Shown: positions 18,789 through 27,904 of the stretch, piece by piece
Layout of the letters: each line of letters begins with the position of its first letter
How positions within the stretch are numbered: position 1 is the stretch's first letter
Source: Sphingomonas yabuuchiae
GTDB taxonomy: Bacteria > Pseudomonadota > Alphaproteobacteria > Sphingomonadales > Sphingomonadaceae
DNA length: 64,000 nucleotides
Direction of reading: 5' to 3'
NCBI RefSeq assembly: GCF_014199595.1
Contig: NZ_JACHNX010000015.1
Span: forward strand, 1-64,000
Translations under genes and position numbers: made by a program
The notes under the pieces: generated by a model
Told to the model about the DNA's origin: nothing
What the model saw: the letters and a program-made list of their open reading frames with translations, nothing else
Databases searched by the model: none

Positions 18789-18804
18789 CTGGTAACGTTA
18801 CCAG
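18789..18804. promoter_or_regulatory. Perfect 16-bp LacI-family operator
   Basis: CTGGTAACGTTACCAG is fully palindromic with the central CG that LacI/GalR-family proteins recognise through their minor-groove hinge helix. It starts 21 bp upstream of the receptor ATG and overlaps the predicted transcription start. The LacI regulator at 13519 is the natural candidate to bind it. Confidence 0.75.
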
Positions 18805-18806
18805 CA

Positions 18807-18835
18807 CTCATTTCCTGTTTTGGCGCTCGTGTCAA
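18807..18835 (-). promoter_or_regulatory. Putative sigma-70 promoter of the TonB receptor-GH43 unit
   Basis: On the minus strand a consensus TTGACA (18830-18835) is followed after 17 bp by AATGAG (18807-18812), a weak -10 box. The start point would fall inside the palindromic operator at 18789-18804, so a bound repressor would block initiation. Confidence 0.45.
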
Positions 18836-18943
18836 TGTTGCAAAATGATACGTGCGTTAGGCAGGGGCGCATGAAGCCGCAGGCGGAGAAGCTTTCCCGC
18901 CCGGACAATATTAGAAAGTGGCAACGCGCGAACCGCTGGGAAA

Positions 18944-19062
18944 CTCCTCCCCTGCAAGGGGAGGTGGCAGGGCGAAGCCCTGACGGAGGGGTGTCAGCCT
19001 CTCGATAGCGGGACACCCCTCCACCATGCTGCGCATGGTCCCCCTCCCCTCACAGGGGAGGA
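18944..19062. repeat. Dispersed palindromic repeat, class A, full copy
   Basis: The copy begins with CTCCTCCCCTGCAAGGGGAG, passes through GGTGGCAGGGCGAAGCCCTG and ACGGAGGGGTGTC, and returns as the inverted half ending CCCCTCACAGGGGAGG. It occupies the middle of the 305-bp gap between the TonB receptor and the Zur-like gene. The remaining gap (18836-18943) shows no gene or clear site. Confidence 0.75.
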
Positions 19063-19073
19063 AAAGAAGGGGT

Positions 19074-19541
19074 TCAATCCTTCGGACAGTCCGCGCAGCG
19101 ACCGCGCACTTCGATCACCGGACGCTCAGGGCGGAACCCTGCGCCGACGGCGGCATCGCGGACCGCGCCGGTCAGGCGGTCGTCGTCTATATGCGTGATC
19201 TGCCCGCATTTGTCGCAGACCAGGAAGATGCAGTCGTGCAGGCAGTCGGGATGCGCGTTGGCCACATAGGCGTTGGCACTCTCCACCCGCCGGGCCAGGT
19301 TCGCGCCGACGAACAGGTCGAGGATGCGATAGACGCTGTTCGCCGCCACGCGCCGCCCCTGCGACTGCGACATCACATCGGCGATGTCATAGGCCGAGGC
19401 GGGCTTGTCGAACCCGGCCAGCGCCTCGAACACGCTGGCGCGCATCGCCGTCCACTGCTCCCCGGCGCGCTCCAGGGTAGCCTTGGCCGCGACGGAGAGA
19501 TCGGCCCCCTGGGGCTCCTGATGGGTGTGAGCATGCGCCAT
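19074..19541 (-). CDS. Fur-family regulator, Zur-like
   Basis: This 155-residue protein has the Fur-family winged helix (AYDIADVMSQSQGRRVAANSVYRILDLF, about residues 49-76) and a C-terminal dimerisation domain. Two structural zinc pairs are visible, CDKC near 108 and CADC near the C-terminus, along with HPDCLHDC. The His-rich start (MAHAHTHQE) and the overall pattern fit the zinc-responsive Zur branch better than Fur or PerR. Zur represses zinc uptake and alternative ribosomal proteins when zinc is plentiful. It is divergent from ctaA across about 100 bp with no obvious Zur box. Assignment to Zur rather than another Fur paralogue is moderately sure. Confidence 0.78.
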   Translation of the reverse strand: MAHAHTHQEPQGADLSVAAKATLERAGEQWTAMRASVFEALAGFDKPASAYDIADVMSQSQGRRVAANSVYRILDLFVGANLARRVESANAYVANAHPDCLHDCIFLVCDKCGQITHIDDDRLTGAVRDAAVGAGFRPERPVIEVRGRCADCPKD

Positions 19542-19639
19542 GGAGGGGATTTAGGCGGTGCCGCCCCGGCGGGCAAGGTCCGGGCGGCGGGGCATTCGGT
19601 CCACTATCGCGGGCGCGCGCGAAACCCTATCATGGCGTC

Positions 19640-20695
19640 ATGCTGCAACCGAGCCCCGCCTTCATGATTACCGCCCGCCCCCGCAGCCTGGCCCGCTGGC
19701 TGTTTGCGGTCGCCGGGCTGATCGTCGCCATGGTCGTGGTCGGCGGCATCACGCGCCTGACCAATAGCGGCCTGTCGATCACCGAGTGGAAACCGATCAC
19801 CGGGATCGTGCCGCCCCTGACCGACGCGCAGTGGCAGGCCGAATTCGCCAATTACAAGCGCATTCCCGAATATTGGACCTTCAACCGCGACATGACGCTG
19901 GCGGGGTTCAAGGCGATCTTCTTCTGGGAGTATCTCCACCGGGTGCTGGGCCGGGTGATCGGCATGGCCTTTGCCCTGCCCCTGATCTGGTTCTGGGCGC
20001 GCAAGGCCATCCCGGCGGGCTACAAGCCGCGGCTCGTCGCACTGTTGGCGCTGGGTGGATTGCAGGGGGCGATCGGCTGGTGGATGGTCGCCTCGGGCCT
20101 CGTCGAGCGGACCGATGTCAGCCATATCCGGCTGACCGTCCACCTGCTGACCGCCCTGTTCATCCTGGCGGGGATCGTATGGACGGCGCTCGACCTGATG
20201 GCGCTGCATCGCAACCGGCTGGCGGCGCCTGCCCGGCTTACACTGCTGGGCGCAGGCGCGGTGCTGACACTGTTCGTCCAGCTGATGTTCGGGGCGCTGA
20301 CCGCCGGGCTGGATGCAGGTTATGCCTTTTCCAGCTGGCCGCTGATGGGCGACGCGTGGTTCCCGGCGGGTACGCCGATGATGTCGCCCGCCATCGCCAA
20401 CGTCTTCGACAATCCGGTCGTGGTGCAGTTCATTCATCGCTGGTTCGCCTTCGCCGCGGCGGGACTGCTCGTCTGGATGGCGGTACGGGCGATCCGGCAT
20501 GGCGAGCTTCGCGCCGGATGGCTGGTGATCGTGCTGGTCGTCGTCCAGATCGGCCTCGGCATCGCGACCCTGCTGTCGGGCGTGCAGATCGACATCGCCG
20601 TCGCGCATCAGGCCAATGCCGCGCTCCTGCTGATCGCCGCGACCGCCGCCGCGCATCGCCTGGGCAGCCCCGGCCAAACCCATAAGGTATCATAA
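19640..20695 (+). CDS. ctaA: Heme A synthase (COX15/CtaA)
   Basis: This 351-residue membrane protein has eight hydrophobic segments. The conserved histidines that bind heme b and heme a are in [23 protein letters not shown] and AHQANA, and the WKPITG stretch follows [13 protein letters not shown]. It oxidises heme O to heme A for aa3-type cytochrome oxidase in the inner membrane. The length and the two-fold four-helix layout match alphaproteobacterial type-2 members. A second in-frame ATG at 19664 is a possible start. It stands alone here, away from ctaB and the oxidase genes. Confidence 0.93.
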   Translation: MLQPSPAFMITARPRSLARWLFAVAGLIVAMVVVGGITRLTNSGLSITEWKPITGIVPPLTDAQWQAEFANYKRIPEYWTFNRDMTLAGFKAIFFWEYLHRVLGRVIGMAFALPLIWFWARKAIPAGYKPRLVALLALGGLQGAIGWWMVASGLVERTDVSHIRLTVHLLTALFILAGIVWTALDLMALHRNRLAAPARLTLLGAGAVLTLFVQLMFGALTAGLDAGYAFSSWPLMGDAWFPAGTPMMSPAIANVFDNPVVVQFIHRWFAFAAAGLLVWMAVRAIRHGELRAGWLVIVLVVVQIGLGIATLLSGVQIDIAVAHQANAALLLIAATAAAHRLGSPGQTHKVS

Positions 20696-20817
20696 TACCC
20701 GTCAGCAAAGCCCCACTTTGCTTGACATTTTGGGGCCTCTCCAGCATTGGACCCTCGTTCGCGCCGCCCGGGTTCACGGGCGGCGTGTTGCATTTCAAAC
20801 CGAAAGGTCTCACGCCC

Positions 20818-21297
20818 ATGAAGGCGCTCATGAAGACCACCAAGGCGGCCAAGCCGCACGAGGTGGAGAAGAAGTGGCATATCGTCGACGCCGACGGTCT
20901 GGTTGTCGGCCGTGCCGCCACCATCATCGCGAACATCCTGCGCGGCAAGCACAAGACGTCGTTCACCCCGCACGTCGATTGCGGTGACAATGTCATCGTC
21001 ATCAACGCGGACAAGGTGCGCTTCACCGGCAACAAGCTGGGTCAGAAGGTGTACTACAAGCACACCGGTTATGCCGGTGGTATCAAGGGCATCACCGCCG
21101 CCAAGGTCCTGGAAGGCCGCTTCCCCGAGCGCGTCCTGGAAAAGGCCGTCGAGCGCATGATCCCGCGTGGCCCGCTGGGCCGTCAGCAGATGCGCAACCT
21201 GCGCATCTTCGCCGGCACCGAGCATCCGCACGCCGCTCAGAACCCCGAAGTCCTCGACATCGCGTCGATGAACCGCAAGAACAAGGTGGGCGCATAA
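20818..21297 (+). CDS. rplM: 50S ribosomal protein L13
   Basis: This 159-residue protein matches L13 over its full length, with [26 protein letters not shown] at the start, [22 protein letters not shown] in the middle and [28 protein letters not shown] near the end. ATG at 20818 (AAAGG upstream) is chosen; ATG at 20830 with AAGG is an alternative. It binds 23S rRNA early in assembly. It overlaps rpsI by one base (TAATG), the standard rplM-rpsI operon. Longer readings starting at 20722 include the leader and are not likely. Confidence 0.96.
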   Translation: MKALMKTTKAAKPHEVEKKWHIVDADGLVVGRAATIIANILRGKHKTSFTPHVDCGDNVIVINADKVRFTGNKLGQKVYYKHTGYAGGIKGITAAKVLEGRFPERVLEKAVERMIPRGPLGRQQMRNLRIFAGTEHPHAAQNPEVLDIASMNRKNKVGA

Positions 21298-21839
21298 TGT
21301 CCGATAACCGCCAGTCGCTCGCCGATCTCGGCGCCACCCTGAACCAGCAGGCCGCTGCCGCTCCGGCGCAGACCGCCGCTGCCGGCGAAGCGCCTGCCGC
21401 TCCCGCCGAGCGCGTCAGCACCACCCCGCTGCGTCAGCAGGAACTGGACAAGTTCGGCCGCGCCTATGCGACCGGCCGTCGTAAGGACGCCGTCGCTCGC
21501 GTCTGGCTGAAGCCGGGTTCGGGCAAGATCACGATCAACGGTCGTGACCAGGAAGTGTATTTCGCACGTCCGACGCTGCGTCTCGTCATCAACCAGGTGT
21601 TTGGCATCACCGAGCGCGAAGGTCAGTATGACGTGATCTGCACCGTCAAGGGCGGCGGTCTGTCGGGCCAAGCCGGTGCGGTCAAGCACGGCATCAGCCA
21701 GGCGCTGACCAAGTTCGAGCCGGTTCTGCGCGCTCCGGTCAAGGCCGCTGGCTTCCTGACCCGCGACAGCCGTACCGTCGAGCGTAAGAAGTATGGCCGC
21801 GCCAAGGCGCGTCGCAGCTTCCAGTTCTCGAAGCGCTAA
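21297..21839 (+). CDS. rpsI: 30S ribosomal protein S9 with N-terminal extension
   Basis: This 180-residue protein has a C-terminal core typical of S9 ([19 protein letters not shown], then [19 protein letters not shown], and the terminal SKR that reaches the P-site tRNA). The first 50 or so residues are an Ala/Gln-rich extension absent from the 130-residue E. coli protein and usual in sphingomonads. It is translationally coupled to rplM. Transcription probably ends at the terminator at 21948-21975. Confidence 0.96.
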   Translation: MSDNRQSLADLGATLNQQAAAAPAQTAAAGEAPAAPAERVSTTPLRQQELDKFGRAYATGRRKDAVARVWLKPGSGKITINGRDQEVYFARPTLRLVINQVFGITEREGQYDVICTVKGGGLSGQAGAVKHGISQALTKFEPVLRAPVKAAGFLTRDSRTVERKKYGRAKARRSFQFSKR

Positions 21840-21850
21840 AATGCGGGCCG

Positions 21851-21876
21851 CCTTGGATGGCCGAAGCCATCCAAGG
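21851..21876 (+). other. Strong hairpin downstream of rpsI
   Basis: CCTTGGATGG and CCATCCAAGG pair perfectly over 10 bp around CCGAAG. It begins 11 bases after the rpsI stop codon. No T-tract follows, so it may protect the mRNA 3' end or act with the true terminator downstream. A second, smaller hairpin (GAACGGC/GCCGTTC, 21898-21914) lies between the two. Confidence 0.6.
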
Positions 21877-21947
21877 ACAGGCCACGGCGGGCGGCAGGAA
21901 CGGCAAAGCCGTTCATGTCCGACGGCGTGGCAGCACGAAGCACGAAG

Positions 21948-21975
21948 GAGCGGTCCGGCAACGGGCCGCTCTTTT
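21948..21975 (+). terminator. Rho-independent terminator of rplM-rpsI
   Basis: GAGCGGTCCG (21948-21957) pairs over 10 positions, one of them a G-T wobble, with CGGGCCGCTC (21962-21971) around a GCAA tetraloop. TTTT follows at once, then CGTTT. Confidence 0.85.
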
Positions 21976-22018
21976 CGTTTGGGGCGGACTTCATGCGCCC
22001 GACAGGACGAACGCACCC

Positions 22019-22909
22019 ATGACGAACCCCTTGTGGATCCCCGCCACCATCGCCGCTGCAACCTTTCAGGTCGGTCGCAATGCCCTGCAACGCGGGGTCA
22101 TGGCGTCCTCTGGTCCTTGGGGCGCGACGCTGGTGCGGTTCCTGTTCGGCCTGCCCTTCTCGATCCTGTTCGTCACGCTCGCCCATTTCGTCATGCCGGG
22201 GGCCGATCTTCACTGGAGCGGGGCCTTCTGGCTGTCGGCCATCGTGGGTGCCGCGTCGCAGGTTCTGGCGACGGCCGCCCTGCTCGACGCGATGCAGCGG
22301 TCCGGCTTTGCGGTCGGCACCGCGCTTCAACAAAGCTCGCTGCCGCTGGCCGCGCTGCTCGGCCTGATCGTCTATCATGACCGGATCAGCGGCGTGGCCT
22401 GGATCGGCGTCGCCATCACCACCGCCGGACTCGTCGCCCTGTCCTGGCCGCCGCCCGAGCAACGCCGCGCCTCGCTGATCGGGGCAGCGATGGGACTGGC
22501 CTCGGGGCTGTTCTTCGGCTTTTCGCTCAATGCGTTTCGCCACGCCGCGCTGGCGCTCGACCCCGTCCACCCGGTCTTCGCCGCGCTGGTCTGCGTCGCG
22601 GTCGTTCAGGCGATGCAGACGGTCGCGCTGGGCCTGATCCTCGCCTGGCGCGATCCGGCGACGCTGGTCGAGGTGGCGCGCCGCTGGCGGCCTTCGCTGG
22701 GCGCGGGGCTGTGCGGCGCCTGTGCTTCGGCGGGATGGTTCGTAGCACTCGCTTTGTCCCCCGCCGCGCCGGTTCGCGCGCTGGGCATCATCGAGGCGCC
22801 CATCGCCGCGATGGCCGGGCACCGGCTGTTCCGCGAGCGACTGGGCGCGCGGCAAATTCTGTCGGGAGTCGCGATCATCGGCGGGGTCTTGCTGACGACG
22901 CTGTTCTGA
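22019..22909 (+). CDS. DMT-superfamily (EamA) permease
   Basis: This 296-residue protein has about ten membrane helices in two EamA-like halves (NPLWIPATIAAATFQVGRNALQ in the first, a repeat from about residue 150 in the second). Members export amino acids, nucleobases or other small metabolites, and the substrate here is unknown. ATG at 22019 is chosen because it starts the first hydrophobic segment and lies after the rpsI terminator. The open frame back to 21857 overlaps that terminator and has no membrane character. No functional neighbour helps with the substrate. Confidence 0.82.
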   Translation: MTNPLWIPATIAAATFQVGRNALQRGVMASSGPWGATLVRFLFGLPFSILFVTLAHFVMPGADLHWSGAFWLSAIVGAASQVLATAALLDAMQRSGFAVGTALQQSSLPLAALLGLIVYHDRISGVAWIGVAITTAGLVALSWPPPEQRRASLIGAAMGLASGLFFGFSLNAFRHAALALDPVHPVFAALVCVAVVQAMQTVALGLILAWRDPATLVEVARRWRPSLGAGLCGACASAGWFVALALSPAAPVRALGIIEAPIAAMAGHRLFRERLGARQILSGVAIIGGVLLTTLF

Positions 22910-23003
22910 CCCGTGCGTTCCGGCAGCGATGTCATGGCGGCTTCATAAAACAGCCATTTGCGCCACCGCATGTTGGTTCGATCAGGCTCGTGGAGGAAGG
23001 GAC

Positions 23004-23794
23004 ATGCAGGTTCGTCTCGCAACCCGTCATTGGCTGCTGGTCTTGGCGAGCTTCGCGCTACCGGCCGCAGCCTCTCCGCCGTCCCCCGTCGGCCTTTCCG
23101 GTTTCGCCCCCGGCTGGCGGCTTGTGGCGACCCAGGGCGCGGATGAAGAAGACCCCGGCGGCAATACCGCACCGGGCAAGCTCCACCTCTGCATCACGCG
23201 CGACGGCGGCAAGACCTGTCGCCCTGCGCTCGACGACCTGCTGACCAGACCCGGCCAGCCGAGCGCGTTCGACGAGGCGCATTATCTGGAAGCGGCCCGG
23301 ATCGTCCGCCGTCGTGCCGACCGGGCCTTGCTCTGGGTGCAGGTGGCCAGTGTCCATGGCGGCAATGGCGACCAATGGGTCGGCCGCATGGCACTGTCCT
23401 ATGACCGGGCGACGGACCGCTTCGTGCCGGTGTTCGCCAGCAGACGGGGCGCAACAACAATCAGGAGGTGCGGTTCATCGTGCAAGGCCCGCTGCGCGGC
23501 GCGATCGTCTCTGCCGTGCCGACCTCCGACGCGCCGTTTGGTTACTGGATCACCGTGAACCGCATGAATGCGGGCGGTCGCTATGCCCAAGTCCTGCACT
23601 ATCGCAGCGGGACGCGTTATGGCGACGGCAATCAGTTGGCGGCCATCGACTCGGAGATGCCCGAGACCCTGCGCCGGTTGAAGCTGTGGCAGCCGGGCCA
23701 ACCGCTTCCCCTGCCCGATCGCGCCTGCCCCAAACCCCGGCTGATCGCGCAAGTCCTGTGGTGCATCGATCCGCCCGCTTCGGCACCGCGCTAG
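23004..23794 (+). pseudogene. Secreted protein of unknown function, frameshifted near 23440-23455
   Basis: ATG at 23004 has an excellent site (GGAGGAAGGGAC). The product begins with a signal peptide (residues 1-20, ending PAAAS) and reads as a soluble protein through DRFVPVFASR. The frame then turns into low-quality Arg/Cys-rich sequence and stops at 23558. In the +1-shifted frame a matching continuation (TGRNNNQEVRFIVQGPLRGA) runs to 23794. A single lost base near 23445 would join them into a protein of about 263 residues. Cysteines in LHLCITRD and KTCRPAL, and later in DRACPKP and VLWCIDPP, suggest disulfides. It may be a true pseudogene or a sequencing error. The stop TAG shares CTAG with the convergent modC stop. 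I do not recognise the family. Confidence 0.6.
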
Positions 23795-24396
23795 AGCCGG
23801 ACGATGGCGGTGGCGATCCGTTCGGCTTCCTCCGGGTCATGCGTGACCATCAGGATCGGGATGCCGCTCTGGTCGCGCACAGCCTCCAGCGCGTTGAGGA
23901 TATCCCCCCGCCGCGCCCGGTCGAGCGACGATAGCGGCTCGTCGAGCAGCAGCACGCGCGGATTGCTGAGCAGGGCCCGCCCGATCGCCACGCGTCGCGC
24001 TTCGCCGCCGGACAGGCTGCGCGGCCAGCGGTCGAGCAGATGGCCGATGCCCAGCATCGCGATGACGCCGTCCCAGTCGCTGCCGCCCCGGCCCATGCCA
24101 TAGCGGAGATTGGCCGCGACCCGCCGATGCGGGAACAGGCGCGGTTCCTGAAAGACATAGCCGATACGCCGATGCTCGGGGCGGATATCGATCCGGGTAG
24201 CGGCATCGAACAGCGTCTCACCCGCGACCCGGACATGGCCCGTATCCGGCCGGACGAGCCCGGCCACCATTTGCAGGATCGTGGTCTTGCCGACGCCCGA
24301 CGGCCCGAACAGCACGGTCGCGCCCGGCCCGGTGGCGAAGCAGGCCGCGATCTGCCCTTCGCCACGCCGCACCGTGACGTCGACATCAAAGGACAT
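23791..24396 (-). CDS. modC: Molybdate ABC transporter ATP-binding subunit, short form without TOBE domain
   Basis: This 201-residue ATPase has Walker A GPSGVGKTT, a Q-loop in YVFQEPRLFPH, the signature LSGGEARRVAIGRAL, Walker B VLLLDEPLSSLD and the switch His in MVTHD. It powers uptake through ModB. ModC proteins are usually near 350 residues with a C-terminal molybdate-binding TOBE domain. This one ends right after the ATPase core, so it lacks that sensor. The ATG at 24396 lies 11 bases inside the modB 3' end. Longer readings upstream are out-of-frame modB. Sulfate or tungstate are other possible substrates. Confidence 0.85.
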   Translation of the reverse strand: MSFDVDVTVRRGEGQIAACFATGPGATVLFGPSGVGKTTILQMVAGLVRPDTGHVRVAGETLFDAATRIDIRPEHRRIGYVFQEPRLFPHRRVAANLRYGMGRGGSDWDGVIAMLGIGHLLDRWPRSLSGGEARRVAIGRALLSNPRVLLLDEPLSSLDRARRGDILNALEAVRDQSGIPILMVTHDPEEAERIATAIVRL

Positions 24397-25075
24397 GCAG
24401 CCCCCGCCCCATCCGCCGCGCCAGCCATTCGGAGGCGACCAGCGCAACCAGCGACAGCACGACCGACACGCTGGCCAGTCGCCATACCATCTCCTCGCCG
24501 CCCGGCCGCTGAAGGGCGGAATAGATAGCGAGCGGCAGGGTCGCCGTCTCGCCGGGCACGTTGGAGACGAAGGTGATCGTCGCCCCGAACTCCCCGATCG
24601 AGCGCGCAAAGCCCAGCACCAGCCCCGCCAGGACACCGGGTGCACAGAGCGGCAGGGTAATGGTCGCGAAGACCCGCATCCGCCCCGCCCCCAATGTCCG
24701 GGCGGCTTGCTCCAGCCGGGGGTCGACCGCCTCGATCGACAGGCGAATGGTGCGCACGACCAGCGGCAGCGCCATGACCGCCGCCGCGATCGCCGCGCCG
24801 GTCCAGCGGAACAGCACGCTCACCCCGAACCACTCCGCGAGCCAGCGCCCGACCGGCCCCTCCGGCCCGAAGGCGAGCAGCAGCACCCAGCCGGTGACGA
24901 CTGGCGGCACGACCAGCGGTAGATGGACGATGCCGTCGAGCAGCACCCGCCCCGGAAACCGCCACCGCGCCAGGGCCCAGGCCAGGACGAACGCGATCGG
25001 CAGCGTCACGAGCATCGCCGTGCCGCCGACCAGCAGCGACAGGCGAACGATCCCCCATTCCTCGGCCGACAGCAT
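24386..25075 (-). CDS. modB: Molybdate ABC transporter permease
   Basis: This 229-residue inner-membrane protein has five or six helices and the EAA-type loop (EQAARTLGAGRMRVFATITLPL, about 145-166) that docks with ModC. It also has the ModB-typical FARSIGEFGATI stretch. It forms the channel for molybdate brought by ModA. It starts 7 bp after the modA stop and its end overlaps modC, a tight A-B-C operon. Confidence 0.9.
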   Translation of the reverse strand: MLSAEEWGIVRLSLLVGGTAMLVTLPIAFVLAWALARWRFPGRVLLDGIVHLPLVVPPVVTGWVLLLAFGPEGPVGRWLAEWFGVSVLFRWTGAAIAAAVMALPLVVRTIRLSIEAVDPRLEQAARTLGAGRMRVFATITLPLCAPGVLAGLVLGFARSIGEFGATITFVSNVPGETATLPLAIYSALQRPGGEEMVWRLASVSVVLSLVALVASEWLARRMGRGLHVL

Positions 25076-25082
25076 CAGGCCG

Positions 25083-25835
25083 TCATCGCGTGGTGAAACC
25101 GTAGCGGCGGAAGATCGCCTTGCCTTCGCCCGACAGCAGGAAGCGGCGAAAGCCCTCGCCCTCTGGGTTGGTCGAGGCTTTCAGCCGGGCGAGCGGATAG
25201 GTGATCGGCGGGTGGCTTGCCGCAGGAAACATGCCCGCCACGCGGACGCGCGACGAGGCCTTGGCGTCGGTGGCGTAGACGATGCCATAGGGGGCCGCGC
25301 CCCGTTCGACGAGGGCGAGTGCCGCGCGGACATTCTCGGCGCGCACGACATGCGGTGCGACCATGGTCCAAGCGCCCAGCTTTTCGAGCGCCGCCTTGCC
25401 ATATTTGCCCGCGGGCACGCTGTCGGTGTCCGCCATGGCCAGCGGCCCGGCGGAAAGGGTCCTGCCGAGCGTGCGCGTCGTCACCTGTCCGCCCTTGCCC
25501 GCCGGCGCGATCAGGACCAGTCGATTGCCCAGAAAAGCGCTGCGGGTCTTGTCGGCGAGCAGGCCGCCCTTTTGCAGGACGTCCATCCATTCCTCATCGG
25601 CCGAGGCGAACAGATCGGCCTTGCCCCCCGCCTGCACCTGCCGCGCCAGTGCCGAGGAAGCGGCGAACGAGATGACCGGGCGGGGATGGCCCTTCTTCGC
25701 CCAAGCATCGGCGGCGGCGGTCATCGATTCCTGAAGGCTGGCGGCGGCGAGAACCAAGGGCGCGCGGTTCTGGGCGAGAACCGGCGCCGACACGCACAAG
25801 GCGCCGACCAACGCGGCAAATCGCAATCCCATCAT
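25083..25835 (-). CDS. modA: Molybdate ABC transporter substrate-binding protein
   Basis: This 250-residue periplasmic protein has a signal peptide (residues 1-21, ending VLAQ). It shows the ModA hallmarks: LAAASLQESMTAAADAW, SFAASSALARQVQAG and GGKADLFASADEEWMD, where the serines bind the oxyanion, and the ADTDSVPAGKYGKAAL segment. It captures molybdate and delivers it to ModB. Upstream, the AAGGGGG sequence serves the ATG pair at 25832/25835. No Mo-cofactor riboswitch is visible in the short leader, which runs into a class A repeat. Confidence 0.92.
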   Translation of the reverse strand: MMGLRFAALVGALCVSAPVLAQNRAPLVLAAASLQESMTAAADAWAKKGHPRPVISFAASSALARQVQAGGKADLFASADEEWMDVLQKGGLLADKTRSAFLGNRLVLIAPAGKGGQVTTRTLGRTLSAGPLAMADTDSVPAGKYGKAALEKLGAWTMVAPHVVRAENVRAALALVERGAAPYGIVYATDAKASSRVRVAGMFPAASHPPITYPLARLKASTNPEGEGFRRFLLSGEGKAIFRRYGFTTR

Positions 25836-25914
25836 CGGCGTCCCCCTTTTCGCCTAGATGGCGTCGATGGGCTGTAACGCACAAAGAACGATTTTATTCC
25901 TTCGTCCTCGGCGC

Positions 25915-26046
25915 AATTCCTCCCCAAGCTTAGCTTGGGGAGGTGGCAGGGCGAAGCCCTGACGGAGGGGCCTTGGCGTTCGCGCCGCTGCCCCTCCACC
26001 ACCGCTTCGCGGCGGTCCCCCTCCCCAAGCTCAGCTTGGGGAGGAA
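25915..26046. repeat. Dispersed palindromic repeat, class A, full copy
   Basis: The copy opens with ATTCCTCCCCAAGCTTAGC and its inverse, passes through the GGCAGGGCGAAGCCCTGACG core and the CACCGCTTCGCGGCGG core, and closes with CCAAGCTCAGCTTGGGGAGG. It fills most of the 218-bp gap between modA and the lepA 3' end. Confidence 0.75.
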
Positions 26047-26053
26047 TGAAGGT

Positions 26054-27865
26054 TTACGCCTCGTCGCCCATGCGGAGCGCGGCGATGAAGGCTTCCTGCG
26101 GGATGCTGACCGAGCCATATTCGCGCATCTTCGCCTTACCCTTTTTCTGCTTTTCCAGCAGCTTGCGCTTACGCGTTGCGTCGCCGCCATAACACTTCGC
26201 GGTCACGTCCTTGCGCATCGCGCTGATCGTCTCGCGCGCGATCACCTTGCCGCCGATCGCCGCCTGGATCGGGATCTTGAACAGGTGGCGCGGGATCAGT
26301 TCCTTCAGCCGCTCGCACATGCCGCGCCCGCGCGTCTCGGCGGTGCCGCGGTGGACGATCATCGACAGCGCGTCGACCGGCTCTTCATTGACCAGGATCG
26401 ACATCTTCACGAGGTCGCCCTCGCGATAGCCGATCTGGTGATAGTCGAAGCTGGCATAGCCCTTGGACAGCGACTTCAACCGGTCGTAGAAATCGAACAC
26501 CACCTCGTTGAGCGGCAGTTCATAGGTCGCCTGCGCGCGGCCGCCGACATAGGTCAGGTTCTTCTGGATACCGCGCCGGTCCTGGCACAGTTTCAGGATC
26601 GAACCGAGATATTCGTCAGGGACATAGATGGTCGCCTCGATCCACGGCTCGCTGATCGACGCGATCTTGTTCGGATCGGGCATGTCGGCCGGGTTGTGCA
26701 GGTCGATCTGGCCGCCGTCATGGCTCAACTCGATCTGATAGACCACCGAGGGCGCGGTGGTGATCAGGTCGAGGTCGTACTCGCGGGTCAGACGCTCCTG
26801 GATGATCTCCAGATGCAGCAGACCCAGGAAGCCGCAACGGAAACCAAAGCCGAGCGCGGCCGAGGTTTCCATCTCGAAGCTGAACGAGGCGTCGTTCAAG
26901 CGCAGCTTGCTGATCGACTCGCGCAGCTTTTCGAAGTCGTTGGCGTCGACCGGGAACAGGCCGCAGAACACCACCGGCTGGACTTCCTTGAAGCCAGGCA
27001 GCGCCTGCTCGGTCGGCTTCTTGGCGTCGGTCAGCGTGTCGCCGACGCGCGCCTGCGCCACGTCCTTGATCTGCGCGGTGATGAAACCGATCTCGCCCAC
27101 GCCCAGCTCGGTCAGCTGCTCGATCTTGGGCCGGAAACAGCCGACGCGGTCGATGAGATGGGTGGTGCCCGCCTGCATGAACTTGATCTGCTGCCCCTTT
27201 TTCAGGGTGCCTTCCATCACGCGAACGAGGATGACGACGCCCAGATAGGGGTCGTACCAGCTGTCGACCAGCATCGCCTTCAGCGGCGCGGTCGCGTCGC
27301 CATTGGGCGCGGGGATGTTCTTGACGATCGCTTCTAGGATATCGCCGATGCCGATGCCCGACTTGGCGCTGGCCAGCACCGCGCCCGAAGCGTCGATGCC
27401 GATCACGTCCTCGATCTCGGCGCGAACCTTTTCGGGTTCGGCGGCGGGCAGGTCGATCTTGTTGATGACGGGCACGATCTCATGGTCATGCTCAATCGAC
27501 TGATAGACATTGGCCAGCGTCTGCGCCTCGACACCCTGCGCGGCGTCGACGACCAGCAACGCGCCTTCGCAGGCCGCCAGCGACCGGCTGACCTCATAGG
27601 CGAAGTCGACATGGCCCGGCGTGTCCATCAGGTTCAGCGTATAGGTCTCGCCGTCCTGCGCCTTGTACGCCAGGCGCACGGTCTGCGCCTTGATGGTGAT
27701 GCCGCGTTCCTTCTCGATCTCCATGTTATCGAGAACCTGTTCGCTCATCTCGCGGTCGGTCAGGCCGCCGGTGAACTGGATCAGGCGATCGGCGAGCGTC
27801 GACTTGCCATGGTCGATATGCGCGATGATGGAGAAGTTGCGGATCTTGTCGAGCGGCGTGGACAC
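26054..27865 (-). CDS. lepA: Elongation factor 4 (LepA GTPase)
   Basis: This 603-residue GTPase is collinear with LepA. It has G1 AHIDHGKST, the switch region around EKERGITI, G3 DTPGH, G4 NKID and G5 SAKSG, then EF-G-like domains and the LepA-specific C-terminal domain ([33 protein letters not shown]). It acts on stalled or newly initiated ribosomes. The length equals that of typical bacterial members. It stands as a single gene with a class A repeat beyond its 3' end. Confidence 0.97.
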   Translation of the reverse strand: MSTPLDKIRNFSIIAHIDHGKSTLADRLIQFTGGLTDREMSEQVLDNMEIEKERGITIKAQTVRLAYKAQDGETYTLNLMDTPGHVDFAYEVSRSLAACEGALLVVDAAQGVEAQTLANVYQSIEHDHEIVPVINKIDLPAAEPEKVRAEIEDVIGIDASGAVLASAKSGIGIGDILEAIVKNIPAPNGDATAPLKAMLVDSWYDPYLGVVILVRVMEGTLKKGQQIKFMQAGTTHLIDRVGCFRPKIEQLTELGVGEIGFITAQIKDVAQARVGDTLTDAKKPTEQALPGFKEVQPVVFCGLFPVDANDFEKLRESISKLRLNDASFSFEMETSAALGFGFRCGFLGLLHLEIIQERLTREYDLDLITTAPSVVYQIELSHDGGQIDLHNPADMPDPNKIASISEPWIEATIYVPDEYLGSILKLCQDRRGIQKNLTYVGGRAQATYELPLNEVVFDFYDRLKSLSKGYASFDYHQIGYREGDLVKMSILVNEEPVDALSMIVHRGTAETRGRGMCERLKELIPRHLFKIPIQAAIGGKVIARETISAMRKDVTAKCYGGDATRKRKLLEKQKKGKAKMREYGSVSIPQEAFIAALRMGDEA

Positions 27866-27904
27866 GGGGGGAATGGTTTCCTGAAAAGCTATTCGATCAC
27901 GCCA

